From Bacteroidia bacterium (lineage in GTDB: Bacteria > Bacteroidota > Bacteroidia > UKL13-3): a stretch of DNA of 16,798 nucleotides. The first letter of the stretch is position 1. Every line of letters begins with the position of its first letter. Shown piece after piece: positions 8,122 through 16,201 of this stretch. Below the pieces are notes generated by a model that was not told the origin of the DNA, searched no databases, and worked only from the letters and a program-made list of their open reading frames with translations. The translations under genes were made by a program, and so were the position numbers. The stretch lies in contig JACFNJ010000003.1 of assembly GCA_019454865.1 (NCBI GenBank), positions 1 through 16,798 on the forward strand, read 5' to 3'.

Positions 8122-10452
8122 GTGAATTATTTGGATAACTTAAACGAAGCACAACGTGCTGCCGTTTGTCAGACAGAAGGACCTGTAATGATTGTAGCCG
8201 GAGCCGGTTCAGGAAAAACAAGAGTGCTTACCTATCGAATTGCTTATATGCTGCAAAACAATATTGATGCATTCAATATATTAGCCCTCACCTTTACCAA
8301 TAAAGCAAGTAAAGAAATGCGAAACCGCATATACAGTGTAGTGGGAAGCGAAGCGCGAAACTTGTGGATGGGGACTTTTCATAGTGTGTTTTCACGAATT
8401 TTACGCATTGAAAGCGAGCGATTGGGTTATCCTAAAAATTTTACTATTTATGATGCTGATGATGCAAAAAGCTTGATTAAATCAATAATTACTGAACTTA
8501 AATTAGATGACAAACTGTATAAACCATCTTTAATACTTGGAAGAATTTCAGCTGCTAAAAATGCTTTGATAAAAGCAGCAGAATACAACGGTAATCCTGA
8601 AAACTCTGCTTACGACCAATCGGCAGGACGACCACAAATGGGTAAAATATACTCCATTTATGAACAGCGTTGTTTTAAAGCCGGTGCTATGGATTTTGAC
8701 GATTTGCTTGTAAAAACACACGAGTTACTACATAATCATCCGGATATTTTGAATAAATACCAACATCAATTTAAGTATATAATGGTGGATGAGTTTCAGG
8801 ACACTAACTATGCGCAATATGCAATTGTTAAGCTACTTTCTAATGTGTATCAAAATATTGCTGTGGTAGGCGATGATGCACAAAGTATATATGCATTTAG
8901 GGGAGCAACTATTAAAAACATACTCAATTTTCATAAAGATTTTCCTGACACTAAAGTTTATAAATTAGAAGAAAACTACCGTAGCACTCAAAACATTGTA
9001 AACGTAGCTAACTCAATTATTAAGAAAAACCGTGATCAAATAGAGAAAAAAGTTTTTACACAAAACGAAGCCGGAGAGCGTATTCGGGTTTTCCGTGCAC
9101 TTACCGATAATGAAGAAGGAAAAATGGTAGCATCTGCAATTTTTCAAGAAAAGATGAACAACCATTTAAAAAACGAGGACTTTGCAATACTTTATCGAAC
9201 AAATGCGCAAAGTAGAAGTATTGAAGAAGCATTGCGAAAAATGAATATGCCTTACAAAATATATGGAGGTTTATCGTTTTATCAACGCAAAGAGATTAAA
9301 GATTTGTTGGCATATTTTCGTGTGGTAATTAATACGAATGACGAGGAGGCATTAAAACGTATTATTAATTACCCAGCACGAGGTATAGGCAAAACTTCAC
9401 TTGAGCATCTTGCAGTTATAGCAAATCAACACAACAAGAGTTGGTTTGAGATTATGGAAAATGTAGAAAGTTATGGTTTGAAGGCATCGAAACCTCTAAG
9501 TGAGTTTGTGATAATGATTAAAAGTTTTCAAACTCTATTAGCTAAACCTGCTTATGAAATTGCTATGCACATTGCAAAACAAACCGGTTTATTAAAATCA
9601 TTATATGAGGATAAAACAGTTGAAGGTATTGCTCGGTATGAAAATATTGAACAATTACTAAATGGTATTAAAGAGTTTAGTATTGAAGAAGCTGTGGATG
9701 ATGATGCAGTACTAAGAGGAAATACCCTACCCGATTACATGCAAGATATAGCTTTGCTAACCGATGCGGATAATGAAAAAGAAGAAGACCGTGACAAAAT
9801 AACCTTAATGACTATACATGGAAGCAAAGGTTTGGAGTTTAAGTATGTGTATATTGTAGGTATGGAAGAAAATTTATTTCCATCACAAATGAGTTTAAGC
9901 AGCAGGCAAGATTTGGAAGAAGAACGTAGATTATTTTATGTTGCACTTACACGAGCGGAGAAAAAAATAACGCTTTCGTTTGCAACTTCGCGGTTTAAAT
10001 TTGGCACAATAAGTTCATGCGAACCAAGCCGATTTTTAACTGAAATTGACCCAAAGTATATTCTTTTTGAAGGCTTGCACGGTAATGCGACAACACAAAC
10101 AGAACAGCGGAAACCATATCAAATGAGTAGCTATTCGCGCTATTCAGGTACTGCTAATGCAAATAAAACAGCCACAAACTCCACTTCAAGTAAACCATTA
10201 GTTCCACCCAAAAATTTCAAACCAATAAATAAAGCTATACCACAAACTCAAAGTACAACTACTTCCGATTTTGTTGGTGATGACACTTCAAATTTGCAGG
10301 TAGGTATGTTGGTAGAACATCAGCGTTTCGGAAATGGAACAGTTGTATCAATTGAAGGTAATGGCGATAATAAAAAAGCAAATATTGATTTTGGAAATCA
10401 AGGAAAAAAAATGTTGGTATTGAAGTTTGCCAAACTGAAAATTAACCGATAA
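8122..10452 (+). CDS. pcrA: ATP-dependent 3'-5' DNA helicase, PcrA/UvrD type (superfamily 1)
   Basis: Unwinds DNA during nucleotide-excision and mismatch repair and clears protein-DNA complexes such as stalled RNA polymerase. At 776 residues it has the normal PcrA length and all SF1A motifs: Q motif LNEAQRAAV (7-15), Walker A AGAGSGKT (26-33), VDEFQDT (222-228), GDDAQSIYAFRGA, EENYRSTQNI, TIHGSKGLEF (564-573) and VALTRAE with the arginine finger R611. A Ser/Thr/Asn-rich linker covers about 653-725. It leads to a C-terminal Tudor-like domain (VGMLVEHQRFGNGTV, about 727-776), the part that binds RNA polymerase in Gram-positive PcrA. The GTG at 8122 is chosen because it gives the standard N-terminus (MNYLDNLNEAQ). 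The DEAD-box gene follows after 17 bp. PcrA and UvrD are orthologous groups, so the symbol is a choice between near-synonyms. Confidence 0.95.
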   Translation: MNYLDNLNEAQRAAVCQTEGPVMIVAGAGSGKTRVLTYRIAYMLQNNIDAFNILALTFTNKASKEMRNRIYSVVGSEARNLWMGTFHSVFSRILRIESERLGYPKNFTIYDADDAKSLIKSIITELKLDDKLYKPSLILGRISAAKNALIKAAEYNGNPENSAYDQSAGRPQMGKIYSIYEQRCFKAGAMDFDDLLVKTHELLHNHPDILNKYQHQFKYIMVDEFQDTNYAQYAIVKLLSNVYQNIAVVGDDAQSIYAFRGATIKNILNFHKDFPDTKVYKLEENYRSTQNIVNVANSIIKKNRDQIEKKVFTQNEAGERIRVFRALTDNEEGKMVASAIFQEKMNNHLKNEDFAILYRTNAQSRSIEEALRKMNMPYKIYGGLSFYQRKEIKDLLAYFRVVINTNDEEALKRIINYPARGIGKTSLEHLAVIANQHNKSWFEIMENVESYGLKASKPLSEFVIMIKSFQTLLAKPAYEIAMHIAKQTGLLKSLYEDKTVEGIARYENIEQLLNGIKEFSIEEAVDDDAVLRGNTLPDYMQDIALLTDADNEKEEDRDKITLMTIHGSKGLEFKYVYIVGMEENLFPSQMSLSSRQDLEEERRLFYVALTRAEKKITLSFATSRFKFGTISSCEPSRFLTEIDPKYILFEGLHGNATTQTEQRKPYQMSSYSRYSGTANANKTATNSTSSKPLVPPKNFKPINKAIPQTQSTTTSDFVGDDTSNLQVGMLVEHQRFGNGTVVSIEGNGDNKKANIDFGNQGKKMLVLKFAKLKINR

Positions 10453-10456
10453 ACTA

Positions 10457-10464
10457 TAAATTTA
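10457..10464 (+). promoter_or_regulatory. Possible internal -7 box just before the DEAD-box helicase gene
   Basis: TAAATTTA, the same near-consensus box as in front of the pcrA-type gene, lies 5 nt before the ATG. Use of it would give a leaderless mRNA for the DEAD-box gene, independent of read-through from the upstream helicase. Confidence 0.35.
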
Positions 10465-10469
10465 CACAA

Positions 10470-11816
10470 ATGAATTTTTCCGATTTAAATATTTCAAATC
10501 CGCTTATAAAAGCATTGGAAGATTTGGACTACATACACCCTACTCCGGTGCAAATACAAGCGTATCCGGTAATTATGTCAGGACGAGATGTAGTAGCCAT
10601 TGCACAAACCGGAACCGGAAAAACATTTGCATACCTCCTCCCTACTCTTCGACAGTTAAAATACTCGGAACAACGTAATCCAAGGGTGCTTATTGTAGTT
10701 CCTACGCGTGAGTTAGTATTGCAAGTATATGGCGAAGTAAAACGCTTAACCAAATACATGAGTGTACGAATTGGAGCGATGTACGGTGGTGCAAACATTA
10801 ATAAACAAAAAGAAATGGCTTTTGCCGGATTGGATATATTGGTTTCTACCCCCGGACGGCTTATTGATTTGGCAAGTATAGGTGCATTAAAATTAACCAA
10901 CATACAGAAATTGATAGTGGATGAAATAGATGAAATGCTTGAACAAGAATTTCGTGCACAGCTAACTTCCATCATTGATTATCTCCCTAGCAGGCGACAA
11001 AATATTTTGTTTTCGGCAACACTTACCGAAGAAGTTGAAAAATACTTTTCGCAATTTTTTAATAACCCAATAAAAGTTGAAGTTGCAGCACATGGAACCC
11101 CATTAGAAAAGATTAAACAATTGGGATATTATGCTCCTAATTTCGGTACAAAAGCTAATTTATTAACGCATTTACTCAACACAGACGAAACGTTATCGAA
11201 GGTATTGGTTTTTGTTTCTAAAATTAAAAATGCTGATAAGTTGTATGAAATGATGCATCAAAATTTTGCAGGTGCAATTGGTTTGTTACACTCACGTAAG
11301 CCGCAAACACAACGCTTTGAAGCATTGCGAAAATTTGCTGAAAACGAAACTCGCATACTTGTTGCAACGGATGTAGCAGCTCGGGGCTTGGATGTGGCAG
11401 ATGTTACACATGTTGTTAATTTTGATACACCCAACAACCCAAATGATTATTTGCATCGTATAGGCAGAACCGGACGGGTAGGAAAAGATGGAATTGCAAT
11501 TACATTGATAAATCCAACCGAAGAAGAATACATGTTTGAAATAGAAAAAGTGATGCGTAAAGATGTTGAAATACTTGATTTCCCTGAAGAAGTAGCTTTT
11601 TCTAAAATAATGAGTGATGATGAAAAACCGAAGGTAAAAGAGAAAAATTATTTAAAGCAAGTTAATAAAGAAACGGAAGAGCGCGGAGCCTCTTTTCATG
11701 AAAAAAAAGCAAAAAACTTAAAAGTAAACCTAGGTGGAAAGTATAAAAAAACAGGTGGCAAAAGCCGCTCAATAAATAGAAACGTATTACGAAACAGAGC
11801 AAAACGAAGAGGATGA
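10470..11816 (+). CDS. DEAD-box ATP-dependent RNA helicase
   Basis: Cytoplasmic SF2 helicase that remodels RNA duplexes or RNA-protein complexes, typically in ribosome assembly, mRNA decay or cold adaptation. The 448 residues carry the Q motif (PTPVQIQAYPVI, about 24-35), Walker A AQTGTGKT (45-52), PTREL (78-82), TPGR (127-130), motif II DEID (151-154), SAT (182-184), VATDVAARGLDVADVTHVV and HRIGRTGRVG. Motif II has Ile where the family name-giving Ala normally stands; both acidic residues remain, so ATPase activity is expected. After about residue 390 the tail is Lys/Arg-rich and ends in RNRAKRRG, fit for non-specific RNA binding. Its substrate class (RhlE, CsdA, DbpA and so on) cannot be assigned. 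It follows the pcrA-type gene by 17 bp and overlaps the LOG gene by 4 bp. Confidence 0.94.
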   Translation: MNFSDLNISNPLIKALEDLDYIHPTPVQIQAYPVIMSGRDVVAIAQTGTGKTFAYLLPTLRQLKYSEQRNPRVLIVVPTRELVLQVYGEVKRLTKYMSVRIGAMYGGANINKQKEMAFAGLDILVSTPGRLIDLASIGALKLTNIQKLIVDEIDEMLEQEFRAQLTSIIDYLPSRRQNILFSATLTEEVEKYFSQFFNNPIKVEVAAHGTPLEKIKQLGYYAPNFGTKANLLTHLLNTDETLSKVLVFVSKIKNADKLYEMMHQNFAGAIGLLHSRKPQTQRFEALRKFAENETRILVATDVAARGLDVADVTHVVNFDTPNNPNDYLHRIGRTGRVGKDGIAITLINPTEEEYMFEIEKVMRKDVEILDFPEEVAFSKIMSDDEKPKVKEKNYLKQVNKETEERGASFHEKKAKNLKVNLGGKYKKTGGKSRSINRNVLRNRAKRRG

Positions 11817-12385
11817 ATATAAAAAGAATTGCAGTTTACTGTGGATCTTCTTTAGGAAATAATAGTATTTACCAGAAAGAAGCAATAAAATTTATTCAAT
11901 TATTACGAAGTAAAAACATTGGCATGGTGTATGGAGGAGGCAATGTAGGTATAATGGGTGTAATTGCTGATGAAATGATGCGACTTGACGGTGAAGTAAT
12001 TGGTGTTATTCCTGAAAAATTAATGCAAAAAGAAGTAGGACATACCGGTATAACGCAGCAAATAATTGTACAAAATATGCACGAACGCAAAGCTAAAATG
12101 TTTGAATTATGCGATGCTTGTGTTGCATTGCCCGGTGGTATCGGTACAATGGAAGAACTGTTTGAAGCATTTACATGGAGTCAGTTAGGGTTTCATTACA
12201 AACCCTGTGGCGTATTAAATACAAATGGTTTTTACAATCCACTTAACGACATGTTACAACACATGGTAAATCATCAGTTTTTAAAACAAGAATTTAAAAA
12301 CATGTTATTAATGGATGAAAATGCCGAATCGCTACTTACACAAATTGAAAATTTTGAATTTCCTAAAGTTTTAAAATGGTATTAA
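11813..12385 (+). CDS. LOG-family protein (cytokinin riboside 5'-monophosphate phosphoribohydrolase-like)
   Basis: A 190-residue Rossmann-like protein of the LOG family. Characterised members hydrolyse the N-glycosidic bond of nucleoside 5'-monophosphates, releasing free base plus ribose 5-phosphate; in plants and some bacteria the substrate is a cytokinin nucleotide. The phosphate-binding GGGNVGIMG is at residues 41-49, MHERKAKM with the catalytic Arg at 89-96, and the hallmark PGGIGTMEE at 107-115. In bacteria lacking plant partners the physiological substrate is usually unknown, and AMP or other purine nucleotides are possible. The start ATG at 11813 overlaps the DEAD-box stop as ATGA, which suggests translational coupling and a shared mRNA. 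It ends 5 bp before the redoxin start chosen here. Confidence 0.92.
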   Translation: MNIKRIAVYCGSSLGNNSIYQKEAIKFIQLLRSKNIGMVYGGGNVGIMGVIADEMMRLDGEVIGVIPEKLMQKEVGHTGITQQIIVQNMHERKAKMFELCDACVALPGGIGTMEELFEAFTWSQLGFHYKPCGVLNTNGFYNPLNDMLQHMVNHQFLKQEFKNMLLMDENAESLLTQIENFEFPKVLKWY

Positions 12386-12390
12386 ATAAT

Positions 12391-13017
12391 ATGAAGAAGT
12401 TAATTATTAGAAATGTATTTATAGCAGTACTTGCTTTGTTATCACCAGCTTTAACGGTTGCTCAATCTGCTAATACGGGCTATACTGTTGGTGAAATTGT
12501 TCCTGATTTTACATTAAAAAATGTAGATGGAAAAATTGTTAAACTTTCCGATAATAAAAAGGCTAAGGGGTTTATCCTGATTTTTAGCAGCAACACTTGT
12601 ATTTTTTCGCAAGCATACGAGCAACGAGTAATAAATTTACATAAGAAGTACGCACCACTTGGGTATCCGGTTATATCAATAAATCCAAACGATGTAACAC
12701 GCGAACCGGAAGATAGCTATGAAAATATGCAAGCAGTAGCCAAGGCAAAAAAATATCCTTTCGCTTACGTAAAAGACAACACCCAAGAAATTGCCAAAGC
12801 TTTTGGTGCAACTCGCACTCCGCATGTATTTATTCTTCAAAAAACTACTTCAGGAAATAAGTTGGTATATATAGGCGCAATTGATAACAACTACGAAGAT
12901 GCAAATGCAGCAACGGAAAAATATGTAGAAAATGCAGTAAATTCTCTTTTAAAAGGTAAATCAATTGCTAAAACATCAACTAAAGCTATAGGTTGTGCTA
13001 TTAAATGGAAAAAATAG
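12391..13017 (+). CDS. Secreted redoxin-domain (AhpC/TSA-like thioredoxin fold) protein
   Basis: A 208-residue exported protein with a thioredoxin fold. MKKLIIRNVF and a hydrophobic stretch ending ...LTVAQ form a signal peptide cut near residue 24. GEIVPDFTLKNVDG (34-47) is the typical redoxin entry strand. The active-site region is SSNTCIFSQAYE, with one cysteine (C70) and Ser73 at the place of the second Cys of a CXXC pair. The cis-proline segment is TRTPH (141-145). A second cysteine, C202, lies in the C-terminal GCAIKW; it may act as resolving cysteine for C70, an inference from their being the only two in the mature chain. Likely role: periplasmic thiol or peroxide redox chemistry, substrate unknown. 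An in-frame ATG at 12376 inside the LOG gene exists, but the ATG at 12391 gives the better signal peptide and avoids overlap. Probably the last gene of the helicase-LOG operon. Confidence 0.85.
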   Translation: MKKLIIRNVFIAVLALLSPALTVAQSANTGYTVGEIVPDFTLKNVDGKIVKLSDNKKAKGFILIFSSNTCIFSQAYEQRVINLHKKYAPLGYPVISINPNDVTREPEDSYENMQAVAKAKKYPFAYVKDNTQEIAKAFGATRTPHVFILQKTTSGNKLVYIGAIDNNYEDANAATEKYVENAVNSLLKGKSIAKTSTKAIGCAIKWKK

Positions 13018-13045
13018 ATAGTATGATTTAGGTATATAAAAAACT

Positions 13046-13085
13046 ATAAAAGATAAAATCCCCGAAATTATTACTTCGAGGATTT
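13046..13085 (-). terminator. Intrinsic terminator behind korB
   Basis: Read on the minus strand, AAATCCTCGAA (13075-13085) pairs fully with TTCGGGGATTT (13056-13066), counting one U-G pair, across an 8-nt loop, and is followed by TATCTTTTAT. It begins 43 nt past the korB stop. On the plus strand the same place has a C-A mismatch and no T tail, so it suits korB better than the redoxin gene that converges on it. Confidence 0.72.
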
Positions 13086-13128
13086 AAGATAAATTTGTAG
13101 TATTTTAAAAACAGTTAGCTTGCTCAAC

Positions 13129-14154
13129 CTAATTTACTACCCAGGTTTCTTTACCAGCTAATAGCTTATCCAAATCGCCACTACCGTATGTAGTTTTTGA
13201 AAATTCAATTTGATCGTTAAATAGTTTTTCAAATGGAGATTTATTTTCGTTTACATAAAAAATTCCAAACGGACGTGGAAAATGATTTTCCATTGCCGGA
13301 TCGTCAAAGAAACGGGATAGTATAGTTGCTTTAGTTAAGTCGGTTTCATCGTGTATCCACAGGTCATTTGCTGTACCTTCGGTAACATCAACTATTGTAG
13401 GCTTCAATCCGTCTAACTTAATTCCTTTCTCAATGTTTTCACCAAACAATAATGGCTTTCCGGCTTCCATAAATAAGGTTTCTTGTTTCTTGGTACCTTT
13501 TTCAGTAAAAATCTCAAATGCACCGTCATTAAACACATTACAATTTTGATATATTTCTATCATGGATGTTCCTTTGTGCTCGTACCCGCGCTTGTATATC
13601 ATTTGTTGATGTTTTGGGTCACGGTCTAATGTTCTGGCTACAAAGGTAGCATCTGCGCCTAAGCTGAGTGCAATTGGGTTAAACGGAAAATCCAATGAAC
13701 CCATTGGTGTAGATTTAGTTACTTTACCTTGCTCCGATGTAGGTGAATATTGCCCTTTTGTTAAACCGTAAATTTGGTTATTAAACAATAAAATATTGAT
13801 ATCCGGATTTCTACGAAGCAAGTGAATGAAATGATTGCCTCCAATACTTAATGAATCACCATCACCGGTAATTACCCATACAGATAAATCAGGACGGGTG
13901 CTTTTAAGCCCTGTAGCAATAGCAGTGGCTCTGCCATGTATGGAGTGCATACCATACGTATCCATGTAATACGGAAAACGGGATGAACACCCAATACCGG
14001 AAATAAATACAAACTCTTCTTTGGGTCTTCCAAAATCAGGAAGTACGGTTTGAATTTGTTTCAATATACTATAATCGCCACACCCCGGACACCAACGTAC
14101 TTCTTGGTCGGATGCAAAATCTTTGGCGGTTAGTTTAGTTGTTAATTCACTCAT
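13129..14154 (-). CDS. korB: 2-oxoacid:ferredoxin oxidoreductase, beta subunit (2-oxoglutarate type)
   Basis: Thiamine-diphosphate subunit of the enzyme that oxidatively decarboxylates a 2-oxoacid (probably 2-oxoglutarate) to the acyl-CoA and reduces ferredoxin. It is 341 residues long, normal for KorB. CPGCG is at 22-26; together with C56 (in GIGCSSR) and C205 (in YQNCNVF) it supplies four likely ligands of a [4Fe-4S] cluster. The TPP/Mg2+ site is GDGDSLSIGGNH (97-108) with NNQIYGLTKGQ (125-135). HSIHGRATAIATGLK (70-84) is also typical. The gene lies 36 bp behind korA on the same strand, so the two form an operon. Substrate preference between 2-oxoglutarate and other 2-oxoacids is inferred from the two-subunit arrangement and is not proven by sequence. 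Confidence 0.94.
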   Translation of the reverse strand: MSELTTKLTAKDFASDQEVRWCPGCGDYSILKQIQTVLPDFGRPKEEFVFISGIGCSSRFPYYMDTYGMHSIHGRATAIATGLKSTRPDLSVWVITGDGDSLSIGGNHFIHLLRRNPDINILLFNNQIYGLTKGQYSPTSEQGKVTKSTPMGSLDFPFNPIALSLGADATFVARTLDRDPKHQQMIYKRGYEHKGTSMIEIYQNCNVFNDGAFEIFTEKGTKKQETLFMEAGKPLLFGENIEKGIKLDGLKPTIVDVTEGTANDLWIHDETDLTKATILSRFFDDPAMENHFPRPFGIFYVNENKSPFEKLFNDQIEFSKTTYGSGDLDKLLAGKETWVVN

Positions 14155-14190
14155 TGTATGCTGTAATTATACAGTTCTGCTTATTATTAA

Positions 14191-16044
14191 TTATTTATCA
14201 GTTAATATATCTTGCATTTTTTGCACTACTTCACTCGACATAAATGGCTGTCCTTGAATTTTATTGTAGGCAATTGCATCTACAAAATACTTATCACGCA
14301 ATATTTTTACCAATTGCCCATTGTTTAGCTCTGCAACAACTACCTTTTTAAAACGTTTTAGCATTTCGCCTAAATTTTTAGGGAAAGGATTAAGATACTG
14401 TATGTGTGCATGAGATACTTTATATCCTTGCTCAATTAACTGTCCGGCTGCTGTTTTTAAAGCACCATAAGTTCCTCCCCAACCAATTATTAGCAAATCC
14501 CCTTCATCGGCACCACAACTCAACATTTGCTCAGGTATATAGTTTTCAACCAAATCTACTTTTTGCTGGCGTATTTTTACCATTTGTTCATGGTTTTCCG
14601 GGTCGTATGAAATATCTCCTGTTAGGTTTTGTTTTTCAAGACCACCAATGCGGTGTGTTAAACCTTTAGTACCAGGTAATGCCCAAGGACGAGCTAATTT
14701 ATTGTCGCGGGTATATGGCAAATATTTATCTATTGCATTCTCCCTTTCTTTGGCAAATGAAACAGGTATTTCCGGTAAATCTTTTGTTAATGGAAATTTC
14801 CATGGTTCAGCACCATTTGCAATGTATCCATCAGTTAATAAAAATACAGGCAACATGTGCTCCAATGCAATACGACAAGCTTCAAAAGCCATTGTAAAAC
14901 AATCGGCAGGTGATTGTGCAGCAATCACAACAACCGGGCACTCACCATTTCTGCCATAAAATGCTTGTAATAAATCTGCTTGTTCTGTTTTTGTAGGCAT
15001 ACCTGTACTTGGTCCTGCACGTTGTACATTTACAATTACTAATGGTAACTCAAGCATAGTAGCCAATCCAATGGCTTCGGTTTTTAGCGCAATACCCGGA
15101 CCGGATGACCCGGTAACAGCTAAATGCCCACCAAATGCGGCACCAATAGATGTACATATTCCGGCAATCTCATCTTCTGCTTGCAGTGTTTTTATATCAA
15201 AATTTTTGTATTTAGATAATTCATGCAAAACATCCGAAGCCGGAGTTATTGGATATGTTCCGTAAAACAATGGAAGTTTTGATTTTACCGATGCAGCAAT
15301 TAATCCGAGAGCTACAGCCTGATTGCCCATTACGCCTCTATATACACCGGGTTCCATTTTAGCAGGTGCTACATTGTATCGTTGTGCAAACATTTCAGTG
15401 GTTTCGCCATAGTTCCATCCGGCATTAAGCACTTTTACATTTGCTTCAGCTATTGCAGGATTCTTTTTAAATTTACTGTTGATAAATTTAATGGTATTAT
15501 CCAATGAACGATGATACATCCAATACAACAAGCCCAACACAAACATATTTTTGCATCGGTCAATTTCTTTTACGCCTAAGCCACTTCCGGCAAGTGCAGT
15601 ACGTGTAATTTTAGTTACATCAATTTCTTTTACATCGTAACCGGCTAAGCTTCCGTTTTTCAATGGATTTTGTTCTTCCGGAATATTAGCCAAACGCAAG
15701 TTTTTGGCATCAAATCCATCGGTGTTTACTATTATTACACCACCTTGTTTTAATGCTTTTAAATTTACTTTTAAAGCAGCGGCATTCATTACTACCAACA
15801 CATCACAACGGTCGCCCGGTGTATTGATTTTTGTTGAGCCAAAATGAATTTGGAAACCGGAAACTCCAGCAACTGTACCGATTGGGGCACGTATTTCTGC
15901 CGGAAAATCCGGAAATGTAGCAAGATCATTCCCTAATAATGCTGTTGAATTGGTGAACTTATTTCCTGTATGTTGCTTTCCGTCACCCGAATCTCCCGAA
16001 AATCTTATAACAACCGACTCTAAAGTCGTTTCAACTGTAGCCAT
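14191..16044 (-). CDS. korA: 2-oxoacid:ferredoxin oxidoreductase, alpha subunit with fused gamma domain (2-oxoglutarate type)
   Basis: Large partner of KorB; it binds substrate and CoA. The 617 residues hold a gamma domain (about 10-190) with the glycine-rich FSGDSGDGKQHTGN (15-28) and FPDFPAEIRAP (44-54). The alpha pyrimidine-binding domain follows, with YPITPASD (264-271), AEDEIAG (289-295), TGSSGPG (311-317) and RAGPSTGMPT (342-351). A C-terminal domain-II region (about 495-610) completes the protein. The gamma-alpha fusion is the usual form in Bacteroidota. In the glycine-rich loop, the residues after GDSGDG are KQH, where I recall MQL in relatives; the effect is unknown. The ATG at 16044 sits 23 nt behind a perfect -7 box. 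Such enzymes are often oxygen-sensitive, which makes the FNR-like site about 130 bp upstream of the start noteworthy. Confidence 0.95.
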   Translation of the reverse strand: MATVETTLESVVIRFSGDSGDGKQHTGNKFTNSTALLGNDLATFPDFPAEIRAPIGTVAGVSGFQIHFGSTKINTPGDRCDVLVVMNAAALKVNLKALKQGGVIIVNTDGFDAKNLRLANIPEEQNPLKNGSLAGYDVKEIDVTKITRTALAGSGLGVKEIDRCKNMFVLGLLYWMYHRSLDNTIKFINSKFKKNPAIAEANVKVLNAGWNYGETTEMFAQRYNVAPAKMEPGVYRGVMGNQAVALGLIAASVKSKLPLFYGTYPITPASDVLHELSKYKNFDIKTLQAEDEIAGICTSIGAAFGGHLAVTGSSGPGIALKTEAIGLATMLELPLVIVNVQRAGPSTGMPTKTEQADLLQAFYGRNGECPVVVIAAQSPADCFTMAFEACRIALEHMLPVFLLTDGYIANGAEPWKFPLTKDLPEIPVSFAKERENAIDKYLPYTRDNKLARPWALPGTKGLTHRIGGLEKQNLTGDISYDPENHEQMVKIRQQKVDLVENYIPEQMLSCGADEGDLLIIGWGGTYGALKTAAGQLIEQGYKVSHAHIQYLNPFPKNLGEMLKRFKKVVVAELNNGQLVKILRDKYFVDAIAYNKIQGQPFMSSEVVQKMQDILTDK

Positions 16045-16067
16045 TTTTATTCGTTAAAAAAGTGGTT

Positions 16068-16075
16068 CAAATGTA
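16068..16075 (-). promoter_or_regulatory. -7 promoter box of the korAB operon
   Basis: On the minus strand these bases read TACATTTG, an exact TAnnTTTG match, ending 23 nt before the korA ATG. A -33 element is not clear. Confidence 0.7.
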
Positions 16076-16172
16076 ATATTTAACTCACAAAAACCTACTA
16101 TTTGTTAGGGTAAATGCTTAATCTTTACGGTTTAAAATTAGCACTCTGATAATTAATCACATAAATCGTTTT

Positions 16173-16188
16173 ATTGATATATATCAAT
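16173..16188. promoter_or_regulatory. FNR/CRP-family operator-like palindrome
   Basis: ATTGATATATATCAAT is a perfect 16-bp palindrome that contains TTGAT-ATAT-ATCAA, an exact match to the classical FNR-type consensus TTGAT-N4-ATCAA. It lies in the 187-bp divergent region, 44 bp before the start of the small membrane-protein gene and about 130 bp from korA. Its second half, ATCAA, also forms an inverted repeat with TTGAT at 16196-16200. In an AT-rich intergenic region a chance origin cannot be excluded. Confidence 0.5.
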
Positions 16189-16201
16189 TTTAAAGTTGAT
16201 T

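Noticed and set aside
10529..10975. 148-residue minus-strand open frame
   Set aside because: It lies inside the DEAD-box helicase gene, whose motifs are intact there. The antisense product is Cys- and Ser-rich without any domain sense.
12376..12390. Earlier ATG for the redoxin gene
   Set aside because: It would add MVLNN before a typical MKK signal peptide and overlap the LOG gene; the ATG at 12391 fits export better.
14406..15265. Four plus-strand open frames of 64-103 residues opposite korA
   Set aside because: They are antisense to well-conserved korA coding sequence and show no promoter or recognisable protein.
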